A stretch of DNA of 24,354 bases from an uncultured Collinsella sp. (GCA_902492755.1 CABUNB010000036.1:1-24354), one strand, 5' to 3'. Shown: positions 1-5,739, numbered from the stretch's first letter. The notes: generated by a model not told the origin, from the sequence alone. Numbers and translations are program-made.

Positions 1-50
1 CGCAGACGCTCAAGCAGGAATACCTCGATACATACGAGCGAGGTGAATGA
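1..50 (+). CDS. C-terminal end of an upstream gene (partial)
   Basis: The third reading frame is open from the window edge to a TGA at 48-50 and would end a protein in QTLKQEYLDTYERGE. The composition (charged, helical, no rare residues) is like a real protein end. The stop lies one base before the ATG at 52, the usual spacing for translationally coupled genes. Too little is present to name a function. The first frame is also open here, so the assignment depends on the start chosen for the next gene. Confidence 0.45.
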   Translation, partial: QTLKQEYLDTYERGE

Positions 51-51
51 C

Positions 52-480
52 ATGATAGGCAAGAGCTATGCAAAGATAGCGATTGTTGGCTCTGTACTTT
101 GTCTTGCAATGGTGCTATGTGCATCATTTGCGAGGTATAGGTCCGAGCAATCGTTCATCGATGGCGCTGAAAATGGGTTTGGCATAGACGGGATGTATGT
201 CAACGATGGCGCGACCAGGCCGTCTATGGCGATTCTTGCAGGCGAAGACATGGAATGGCAAATCTGTAATGACGATGGCTCTTGTCTGAGTGGTCGTTTG
301 GCCGCAACGAGCGACCCGAATTCGTTCGATCTTCTCGACAATGATGGATTGGATTGCGGTTCGGTTCACCTGTCGTATGCATCACGAGATGGGATGGACG
401 GCATTCTCTACGTCTCCCACGAGTCTGGCGATTTCAAGATGCGCAGGACTAACCGAGTGCCGGCTTTTTTCGAGGAGTGA
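52..480 (+). CDS. Small membrane-anchored protein of unknown function
   Basis: A protein of 142 residues beginning MIGKSYAKIAIVG. I chose ATG 52 because AGGTGA at 41-46 sits five bases upstream as a ribosome binding site; an in-frame GTG at 43 is possible but has a poorer site. Residues about 8-27 form one hydrophobic segment, so the protein is probably anchored by its N-terminus with an acidic outer part. The outer part has three cysteines (in ICNDDGSC and LDCGS), two of them seven residues apart, which could form a disulfide. I do not recognise the family. It appears coupled to the gene ending at 50 and is followed by hairpins at 487-513 and 524-559. Confidence 0.6.
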   Translation: MIGKSYAKIAIVGSVLCLAMVLCASFARYRSEQSFIDGAENGFGIDGMYVNDGATRPSMAILAGEDMEWQICNDDGSCLSGRLAATSDPNSFDLLDNDGLDCGSVHLSYASRDGMDGILYVSHESGDFKMRRTNRVPAFFEE

Positions 481-486
481 GAATTC

Positions 487-559
487 CTGGCGGTCTGCCG
501 ATCAGGCCGCCAGGGTATTGAACCCCGCATTCATCCGTACACACACGGATGAATGCGGG
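487..559 (+). terminator. Two consecutive hairpins after the small membrane protein gene
   Basis: The first hairpin pairs CTGGCGG (487-493) with CCGCCAG (507-513). The second is a perfect 15-bp inverted repeat, arms 524-538 and 545-559, around an ACACAC loop. Their position just after the stop at 480 suggests transcript ending or mRNA protection. Neither is followed by a run of T, so a classical rho-independent terminator is not shown. The second arm's core, CGGATGAA, recurs at 568-575. Confidence 0.45.
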
Positions 560-592
560 AAGTGTCCGGATGAAGTTGATAATCAAGGAAAC

Positions 593-618
593 AAAGCCGT
601 TCTGCCTGGGACGGCTTT
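593..618. repeat. Short hairpin AAAGCCGT / ACGGCTTT
   Basis: AAAGCCGT at 593-600 pairs perfectly with ACGGCTTT at 611-618 around a 10-base loop. The A-rich arm on one side and T-rich arm on the other resemble a weak bidirectional terminator. It directly precedes the exonuclease remnant and may mark a junction. Confidence 0.35.
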
Positions 619-621
619 GGC

Positions 622-918
622 TTGGACTTTAACTACAACATCGCAATCGACACTTATCAGCTCACGCAACGCGCATGGCCAAATCTCGGACGCTGGTGCA
701 TGGAGGACCTTCGAGATTTACTGGACATCCAAAACGACGACGCACACCGCGTGCTCGCCGACTGCGAAGACGAGATGGCTGTCTACAATGCGATCAGAAA
801 CGGCGTGAAGTCCGGAGAGCTTTCTGTGGAACCGCCGCGCCGTCGCGCGAGCCGACCCGGCAACCCGGGCAATCTGGTCCCGGCTCTCCCGGTCGTATTC
901 CTACGATATCGCCCCTAG
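622..918 (+). pseudogene. C-terminal remnant of a DnaQ-like 3'-5' exonuclease
   Basis: The readable frame gives IDTYQLTQRAWPNLGRW followed by a helix and HRVLADCEDEMAVYNAI. The pattern D-T-x-x-L ... P-x-L ... L ... HRxLxDC is the region around the third exonuclease motif of DEDDh nucleases (DnaQ/PolC epsilon type), where the H and D bind the metal-ion centre. The N-terminal half with the DxE motif and the GHNxxFD motif is absent: the frame is closed by TAA at 580-582. The tail after about residue 68 is arginine- and proline-rich and unlike the family. I read it as a 5'-truncated, inactive remnant. The TTG at 622 is only the first start-like codon, with no good ribosome binding site. Confidence 0.5.
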
Positions 919-930
919 ATCACCAATGTG

Positions 931-1170
931 TCAGATAAAGAATGAGGCAATGGCTATGATCACGCCTACGGCAGATGCAACGACTGCGCCTTTCTTCCTC
1001 TCCTTTAGTCCGACGAATAGGGTTGCCGTAAAGTAAAGGGCGGAAATGCAGGCTATGGCAAGCGAAACGAGTTCCTTGGGCGGTTTCAGCAAAAGGTCGC
1101 TAGCAAAGAGTAATGCAAGCAGGGCAAAGCCGATTGTGGTCAAGTATCTCGATTGATTTTGCGACTGCAT
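931..1170 (-). CDS. Small membrane protein with two transmembrane helices, last gene of a three-gene cassette
   Basis: A 79-residue protein with hydrophobic segments at about residues 10-28 and 33-53, a basic stretch KERKKG at 56-61, and a final hydrophobic stretch at 62-79, so two or three helices. A GAAAGG ribosome binding site lies eight bases before the ATG. It starts 12 bases after the stop of the secreted four-cysteine protein gene and is clearly in the same transcript. I do not recognise the family. Small polytopic proteins in this position beside a small secreted peptide often protect the producer cell (immunity proteins); that role is inference from context only. Confidence 0.6.
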   Translation of the reverse strand: MQSQNQSRYLTTIGFALLALLFASDLLLKPPKELVSLAIACISALYFTATLFVGLKERKKGAVVASAVGVIIAIASFFI

Positions 1171-1182
1171 GGCAACTGCCTT

Positions 1183-1587
1183 TCAGAACATGCAAGTGAA
1201 AAGTCGGTACGATGTCATTGCGGTTGCAAACAAGCCGCCGCCAGGACCGGTTGTCACGAGACCGGCGATAACTTCAGCGGTGCCGGCAAGGTAGGGATCG
1301 CGCAGGCAAGCCTCATCCTTCGCGTTCAGCTTGACCTTGTGAGGGGCGGTGCGGTTATTTGCAAATCCGTGAGAATCGCACCACGCCTTGGAATATGAAT
1401 CCGTGCAGCGTCCGCGCTCAAAAAGGGATATATCGTATTTTTCGTCGTAGTTGTCTCCGACGTAGATCTCGCTGCTCTCGGCGGGAGACCCCTCGTCGGC
1501 ATAGGCTGCCGCAACGAGCACAAATGGTGTCATAACAAGGGAGAGGCAAAGAGCTGCTGAGATGATGGAGGGCAGGCATTTCTTCAT
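1183..1587 (-). CDS. Secreted protein with four cysteines, possibly bacteriocin-like
   Basis: 134 residues with a clear Sec signal peptide: MKK start, hydrophobic core to about residue 28, and AYA as the likely signal peptidase I site before residue 31. The mature part (about 104 residues) has four cysteines at 61, 70, 94 and 132, an even number fitting two disulfides. Its C-terminal 35 residues are glycine-rich and hydrophobic, ending FTCMF. AAGGAG six bases before ATG is a good ribosome binding site. It sits 29 bases after a TlpA-like thioredoxin gene and 12 bases before a two-helix membrane protein gene. The layout (disulfide enzyme, secreted cysteine peptide, small membrane protein) resembles disulfide-containing bacteriocin loci, but I recognise no known family. 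Confidence 0.6.
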   Translation of the reverse strand: MKKCLPSIISAALCLSLVMTPFVLVAAAYADEGSPAESSEIYVGDNYDEKYDISLFERGRCTDSYSKAWCDSHGFANNRTAPHKVKLNAKDEACLRDPYLAGTAEVIAGLVTTGPGGGLFATAMTSYRLFTCMF

Positions 1588-1616
1588 GGCTGGCTCCTTA
1601 ATCTGGCCTTTGATAG

Positions 1617-2156
1617 TTACTTGATGTCGCCTCCTTCCGCTTTATATCCGTTGTATTTGGCGTATTTCTTTAATAAGGCAAGAGGTTCTTCCTCTCCTTC
1701 GGATAAGCCGATGATGTTTCCTTGATCATCCAGTATGAATATGGACGGAATATGCTCAAGTTCATATTGGTCATACACGGTCTTATCTTAATCTATGTAT
1801 ATGGGAAAGTCTCCTTCATGGACCGAGGCTTCTTCAATTGTGCTGTCCTCGGAAACAGTGAAAAGGTTCTTCCTTAAGGCTGCGAAATTATCAAGTTGTT
1901 GCATATCTTCTATGAGAGATTCGCAGTGCTGACACCACGATGCCCAGAACATCAAGATATTTTCCTCATTAGGTTTTAGCTTGTTAAAAAAATTGACGTT
2001 TCGGCCGAGGCTGAAATTTTGGCCCATTTTAATGGACAAAGACGAGGGATAAGCATCGTGTTGCGGTTTGATATTGACGGCGATTAAGGCGGCGAAACAC
2101 GTCAGAGTCGCCAGAGTCAGTAAGGCGATAACGCATTTTCTCGGTTTCCAGCTCAT
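1617..2156 (-). pseudogene. TlpA/ResA-like membrane-anchored thioredoxin, interrupted by in-frame TAA
   Basis: Start ATG 2156 is preceded by AGAGGGA six bases away. Residues 8-27 form a membrane anchor. WASWCQHC holds the CxxC redox pair (Cys75, Cys78) of the TlpA/ResA thiol-disulfide family, which acts outside the membrane on secreted proteins or cytochrome c. A TAA at 1788-1790 (codon 123) interrupts the frame after FPIYID. The same frame then continues without a shift through DKTVYDQYELEHIPSIFIL, containing the expected cis-proline (IP at 136-137), to the natural stop TAA at 1617-1619. Total length of about 179 codons is normal for the family. One substitution (for example CAA or AAA to TAA) explains the break. 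The gene is AT-richer than its surroundings, suggesting transfer. Confidence 0.75.
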
Positions 2157-2195
2157 GACAGATCCCTCTCTCATGGTGAAACGCATACGTTTTGA

Positions 2196-2414
2196 AACGG
2201 AATACCGCTTCGATTCGTTCCGGACGCGGATGTGGACGTAACTGGTCTCGGTGCCAAGTGCGATTTCAGTGCTGTATATGACTTAACGGGAATGTCCGAG
2301 CAGTGCCGGAGTCTCCATCTGGATTGTTCCGACTGGAACATCAGCCCGAATACACTGCATAGCGACTCCAACAAGAACGTCCCCGGCGTAATCCTTCCCA
2401 AGGCATGGCAATAG
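2196..2414 (+). pseudogene. C-terminal fragment resembling a BspA-type surface repeat protein
   Basis: The frame is open from 2196 to the TAG at 2412-2414 with no good start. It reads like the end of a protein: a segment DLTGMSEQCRSLHLDCSDWN, then NVPGVILPKAWQ as the last residues. C-x-SL-x-L-DxSxWN is the spacing of DUF285/BspA-type leucine-rich surface repeats common in Coriobacteriia and other gut Firmicutes. The N-terminal part is missing: the frame closes at 2193, just beside the divergent thioredoxin gene. I take it as the stump of a surface protein gene cut by the neighbouring cassette. The family call rests on pattern only. Confidence 0.4.
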
Positions 2415-2433
2415 ACAAGTTCAAGTGAACGCA

Positions 2434-2469
2434 CGAAGGCGGCTCCCGATGGTTCGGGAGCCGCCTTCG
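2434..2469. terminator. 16-bp perfect hairpin, likely bidirectional terminator
   Basis: CGAAGGCGGCTCCCGA at 2434-2449 pairs perfectly with 2454-2469 around a TGGT loop. It lies between convergent genes: the surface-protein fragment (+) ending at 2414 and the DUF6273 remnant (-) ending at 2497. There is no T-run on either side, but the strong stem and position fit transcript ending for both. Confidence 0.6.
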
Positions 2470-2496
2470 CAATTCAACCGATGGGAAAACCGACTG

Positions 2497-2703
2497 CTAA
2501 TTCAATTTGACCCAGATGGCGGGACGGACTCCGAGCAAGTCATCCTGCTCGCTCCCGTCATCGCCAAATTTGATATCGCCCATCTTGCACACGTAATTGG
2601 CTAGGGGCTGCCCGACATAGTAGAAATCACTATAGTCTGAGCTGCCGCTGTACTTCTCGACGGTAGAGGTCCACCAGTCCTTAACTTTATCGTCCTTCAC
2701 TGA
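2497..2703 (-). pseudogene. Detached C-terminal piece of a DUF6273 domain
   Basis: This frame encodes about 68 residues from SVKDDKVKDWW to DDLLGVRPAIWVKLN. The ending GVRPAIWVKL is the conserved close of DUF6273 domains, which fold like C-type lectin or formylglycine-generating-enzyme modules. The gene to its right (2687-3646, same strand) ends in the first strand of such a domain (IGQTVEFGTYS) but in another frame and overlaps this piece by 17 bases. The middle of the domain, roughly 100 residues, is absent from both. Most likely a deletion plus frameshift separated the two ends of one protein. No start codon with a ribosome binding site serves this piece. Confidence 0.6.
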
Positions 2704-3646
2704 CGTAGGCCGCCAGCCCACCCGAATAGGTCCCGAACTCGACGGTCTGCCCAATCGACTTGCTGTCGATTACCTCCTGCTCCGCCTTCATGTCCGCCCG
2801 CGCTTCGAGCATGGACGGCAGGGGCGAGATGGCGACCATGACGGCAAGCAGGACGATGCCCGCGACAGCCGCGACGGCTATCTTCTTCCTCCTTTTCGAG
2901 AGGTTCGCAATCTTCGCGCCGGCCTCCCTTGCCTTCTCGCCCGAATCCCCGTATCCCTGCTCGGCCAGCTTCTCGAGGCTTTCCTTGGCGGCCTCAGCTT
3001 CCTTCCTGTTGCCCTTCTCGAGTATCGCGACGCTCGTCTTGTAGACCCTGTCCCTTCTGGATTCATCCAGGAACGCGGCATCTTCCAGATCCGCCATTTT
3101 CTCGCGCACGGCGCCGCAGTTCCAGCAGGTACCGCGCCTGAGGTTCACCGCACCGCAGCCGCACTGCCACCACCCGTCGTGTTCGGAATGGACGCCCGCG
3201 CATTTGAAGGTATCGGCTCCCATCTCGGAGAGCAGGACATCGCGTTCCGACTCCTCGACCCCGTTGAGTGCGAGTGGCGCGGGGCTATCGATGTCGATCG
3301 GGTCGCCGAAGGAGGTCTCGCCGTCCGCTCGGGTCACAACGGCACGCGAGCCGGTGATAACAGACAGCTTGATTCTCACCGCCTTGGGCCTGAGCACCTC
3401 GCCGGCGGGCAGGTCGGCATCTAGGAGCGAGAAGTCGACGGTCTCCGTCTCCCCTCCCTCGCCCTCGAGCCCGACAGTGAACTCTATGCGGCTGATGGGT
3501 TTCGTCGATACGTTGACGATCTTTGTTTGGAGGAAGCAGGCTCCCGTCTCGGTGTCTCTGGAGACTTGGATGGCTAACATCCTGACAGGGCAAAGCTCCT
3601 GCCAGGAGGGGTTGGCGTCGCGGTAAACAATCTTGTATTTCGACAT
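2687..3646 (-). CDS. Zinc-ribbon membrane protein with truncated DUF6273 domain
   Basis: 319 residues. Residues 1-140 form a beta-rich N-terminal part. Residues 160-180 hold a zinc-binding motif, QCGCGAVNLRRGTCWNCG, with Cys162, 164, 174 and 177. A charged helical region follows (about 200-255, KEAEAAKESLEKLAEQGY), then a basic stretch KRRKK and one transmembrane helix (256-273). The outer part begins a DUF6273 domain (IGQTVEFGTYS, 298-308) and then runs out of frame to a stop. Intact relatives continue for about 150 more residues; their end is seen at 2497-2703. The start is supported by GAGGTG five bases upstream, overlapping the end of the preceding gene. Cytoplasmic zinc ribbon plus outer ligand-type domain suggests a sensor or adhesin, now damaged. 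Confidence 0.65.
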   Translation of the reverse strand: MSKYKIVYRDANPSWQELCPVRMLAIQVSRDTETGACFLQTKIVNVSTKPISRIEFTVGLEGEGGETETVDFSLLDADLPAGEVLRPKAVRIKLSVITGSRAVVTRADGETSFGDPIDIDSPAPLALNGVEESERDVLLSEMGADTFKCAGVHSEHDGWWQCGCGAVNLRRGTCWNCGAVREKMADLEDAAFLDESRRDRVYKTSVAILEKGNRKEAEAAKESLEKLAEQGYGDSGEKAREAGAKIANLSKRRKKIAVAAVAGIVLLAVMVAISPLPSMLEARADMKAEQEVIDSKSIGQTVEFGTYSGGLAAYVSEGR

Positions 3647-3648
3647 TA

Positions 3649-3897
3649 CTACACCTCGGGCAGGGCGTCTTCGTCCCTTTGTGCGCTGGGCGCCGGTGCC
3701 GCTCGGTCGGGCAGAGCGCAGACGATCAGGCCGACCATGAGCGCCGTGCCGAAAAGGCCGATGAACCAGAGGATTCCCGCGCCATTGGTGTAATGCCCCT
3801 TGGCCCTGCCAATCTTAACGAGCTCCGCCACGCCGCAGATGTTGGCGGCGATCGCCAGGAAAGGCAGGAAGAAGATTATCAGCTCCAGGCTTCTCAT
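3649..3897 (-). CDS. Small membrane protein with two transmembrane helices
   Basis: 82 residues from ATG 3897, which has AAGGGA six bases upstream; an in-frame GTG at 3933 lacks a good site. Two hydrophobic helices lie at about residues 4-20 and 42-60, separated by a short polar loop, with a proline- and acid-rich tail. The stop is two bases before the ATG of the zinc-ribbon/DUF6273 protein, whose ribosome binding site lies inside this gene, so the two are translationally coupled. I recognise no family. Pairing suggests it works with the downstream membrane protein. Confidence 0.6.
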   Translation of the reverse strand: MRSLELIIFFLPFLAIAANICGVAELVKIGRAKGHYTNGAGILWFIGLFGTALMVGLIVCALPDRAAPAPSAQRDEDALPEV

Positions 3898-4130
3898 TTT
3901 TGGTCCCTTTTTCTCGACCACCCGCTTCGACACCGGCGGTCCTCCGTTACTTCCGACATCACAAATCTACTGTCCTCACCTGCGAATTTGTTGAGCAACA
4001 AATTCGATTGTGTGAGCGGTCGGTTGAGCTGCGCAGACGTTGAGCTAATTATTCTTTGCCGCTGCGGCAAGACCAGCACAACCTTTTGGAATAGTCCTAC
4101 GCTCGGCAATGTATCTACAAGCCCTGAGCG
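3898..4130. promoter_or_regulatory. Divergent intergenic region with two palindromes
   Basis: About 230 bases separate two divergent surface-protein transcripts. A 24-base palindrome lies at 3983-4006: 11-bp arms beginning CGAATTTGTTG around an AG centre. A second, TTGCCGC-T-GCGGCAA, lies at 4056-4070. Either could be an operator controlling both directions. A weak promoter reading (TTGAGC 4024-4029, TAATTA 4046-4051, 16-base spacer) points toward the pilin gene. I see no coding sequence here. Confidence 0.35.
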
Positions 4131-4178
4131 AAGGGAGTCGCATATGCATGCAGCGGCAATTAACCTTCGGGGGGGGGG
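4131..4178 (+). promoter_or_regulatory. Ribosome binding site, two alternative ATGs and poly-G tract
   Basis: AAGGGAG (4131-4137) lies six bases before ATG 4144 and ten bases before ATG 4148. The two starts are in different frames. Ten consecutive G follow at 4169-4178. With ten G only ATG 4148 enters the pilin frame, while ATG 4144 reaches a stop at 4186-4188. With nine or twelve G, ATG 4144, the better-spaced start, would enter the pilin frame instead. This arrangement fits slipped-strand on/off or level switching. Confidence 0.5.
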
Positions 4179-5104
4179 TATCTCCTAGGAATACCCGCCT
4201 CCGAGGGCAGTCAATCATCGAGTACGTCCTGATCATCGCGGTCATCGGCCTTGTGATCGTGTTCGCGGGACCCGGCGTGGCCGGTGCCATCCGAAACCAG
4301 TTCAACCTGGTCGGCAACACGGTGAATAGCGGGGCCAGCGCTGGCATCGAGGGCGGCGGCGCATCCGGCGGAGGCTCCACTGGCGCCGATTCCGCGACCG
4401 TCCAGGCGGCGGTCGCCAAGGACGCCAAAGACTGGACGCTGGATGAGCAGAAGGCCGTGGCCGAGGACATCGCAGCCAAGGGCGAGGCGTCTCCCGCCTA
4501 CGCCAAGGCGAAGGCCGCCATGGATGCGGGGACGAAGTTCTCCGTCAAGCTCACGAACCGAATCACGATGGAATATCGAATCATCGGCATCAACCACGAC
4601 GACTTGGCGGACGGCACGGGCAAGGCTGGGTTGACGTTCGAGGCAATTAACAATGCAATAGGCCAACAGCGAATGAACGCCACCGACACCAACGCCGGCG
4701 GCTGGGAGAAGTCCGAGCTTCGTGGCCGCCTCAATTCCGGCGACCTCTGGGCTCTCCTGCCGTCCTAGCTCCAATCCAAGGCGAAGGCCGTCACGAAGAT
4801 GACCGACAACAAGGCGGATTGCAACTACGGCGACCCCTCGGCCACGACCGATAAGGCCTTCCTTCTCAGCATGGCCGAGGTCTACGGAGATATCTATCGC
4901 GGCGGCGATCAGTACGAGTATTACAAATCGAGGGGCGTGACGGGCTCGAACTATTCCGGTGCTTCATCGGACTTTGGCCATCTGACACGCTCTGTGGGCG
5001 AGTTCAGCTCCACGACCTTCGACTGTGTCGCTAGTAGCGGTTACTTTGGCAGCTACGCCAAGGCATCGGGCCACGTCTGTGTGTTTCCAGCTTGGTGCTT
5101 CTAG
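4148..5104 (+). pseudogene. Flp-pilin-like protein fused to DUF6273 domain, interrupted by in-frame TAG
   Basis: From ATG 4148 a basic leader ends in RLRG, then QSIIEYVLIIAVIGLVIVF. This is a class III (Flp/Tad) prepilin site: cleavage after Gly20, Glu at +5 (Glu25), then a helix to about residue 43. A glycine-serine linker (65-77) and a helical spacer follow, then a DUF6273 domain (about 130-317) with WEKSELRGRLNS, DKAFLLSMAEVYG and the end VFPAWCF. A TAG at 4766-4768 (codon 207) stops translation after LWALLPS, yet the same frame continues unbroken to TAG 5102-5104. The full frame is 317 sense codons. A ten-G tract at 4169-4178 falls in codons 8-11. AAGGGAG at 4131-4137 is the ribosome binding site. 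The mature protein would be assembled or displayed outside the cell. Confidence 0.7.
4946..5101 (+). other. Candidate variable end of the DUF6273 domain
   Basis: The last 52 codons run from SNYSGASS to VFPAWCF. In this fold the C-terminal segment (RS, FxxV, GxY and PAxCF framework with variable residues between) is the ligand face. In related C-type-lectin-fold proteins it is often the segment rewritten by diversity-generating retroelements. No reverse transcriptase or template repeat is present in this window, so this is inference from domain type and position. Confidence 0.3.
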
Positions 5105-5125
5105 TCTCATCTGCATCTACTGAAT

Positions 5126-5157
5126 GGCCCGCGCAATCCCGCGCGGGCCTTTCTTTT
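5126..5157 (+). terminator. Rho-independent terminator after the pilin gene
   Basis: GGCCCGCGC (5126-5134) pairs with GCGCGGGCC (5141-5149) around AATCCC and is followed by TTTCTTTT. It lies 21 bases after the stop of the pilin frame. A complete terminator argues that transcription was designed to cover the full frame, beyond the internal TAG. Confidence 0.85.
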
Positions 5158-5548
5158 GGCAATCGAACGAACGGTTTGAGGTTCGTGGCGCAGGTAATCG
5201 GGTTGAGGAAAAATGGGGGCATACAGCGGCTCTCAGAGCGCCTGCCGCATTCCCCCGCCATTATCACTGCGGTGCCCTCGCAGAAAGATCATCCTGTTTG
5301 GCGTTTCGTTGCAACAGCCCACTTGTCCACCGATCAAGTGAACTACTGGAATAAATACAGCGACACGCTTGTACGTTACAGTCGCTATATCTGTGTAAAT
5401 CGCCGCGATAAATTCAGCCCGTACTCGGCTGTATACCAGCTACGGGTATGTAGATTCATATCGCGTTAATAAATCGGCTCAAGTGTGTGCAAAACGCGCA
5501 AGTAACCGCAAAAGGCGATTATCGCGTAGGTAGATTTTTGGCACCCTG
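5158..5548. other. Non-coding stretch without a convincing gene
   Basis: About 390 bases between the pilin terminator and the tRNA-Pro region. Open frames here lack ribosome binding sites and run through the terminator or into low-complexity residues, so I call none. An imperfect hairpin spans 5212-5262 (outer AATGG/CCATT and GGG/CCC, inner GCGGC/GCCGC). The second half turns AT-rich, with many TATA-like hexamers between 5330 and 5480 but no clear promoter. Confidence 0.5.
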
Positions 5549-5578
5549 TTGCTTAATCAAAATTAAGCAATTGCTTAA
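5549..5578. promoter_or_regulatory. Operator-like cluster of TTGCTTAA half-sites
   Basis: TTGCTTAAT (5549-5557) and ATTAAGCAA (5562-5570) form an inverted repeat around CAAA. A third half-site TTGCTTAA follows at once (5571-5578). Such arms resemble binding sites of dimeric winged-helix repressors such as the MarR family. No regulator gene and no obvious target promoter lies in the window. Confidence 0.4.
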
Positions 5579-5581
5579 AAC

Positions 5582-5611
5582 AAAAAAGGTCAGGCACTAG
5601 GTGCCTGACCT
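5582..5611 (-). terminator. Rho-independent terminator of tRNA-Pro
   Basis: Read on the minus strand, AGGTCAGGCAC and GTGCCTGACCT (11-bp stem, loop CTA) are followed by TTTTT. It starts ten bases after the tRNA CCA end. It may also end transcripts running through from coaBC. Confidence 0.9.
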
Positions 5612-5620
5612 GCAAACTTC

Positions 5621-5697
<77 letters not shown>

Positions 5698-5739
5698 AAG
5701 CTTTTGTTTGTTGCTGTGCTCTCGCTCGCAACAGGGAGT

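Noticed and set aside
1788..1790. Reading the thioredoxin stop as selenocysteine or pyrrolysine
   Set aside because: The codon is TAA, which encodes neither. A nonsense mutation is simpler.
4766..4768. Reading the pilin TAG as pyrrolysine
   Set aside because: No pyrrolysine genes or downstream element are visible, and other genes here use TAG as a normal stop (for example gpsA, plsC, cmk).
5092..5469. A 125-codon open frame after the pilin gene
   Set aside because: It begins inside the pilin gene, runs through that gene's terminator, and has no ribosome binding site or recognisable domain.
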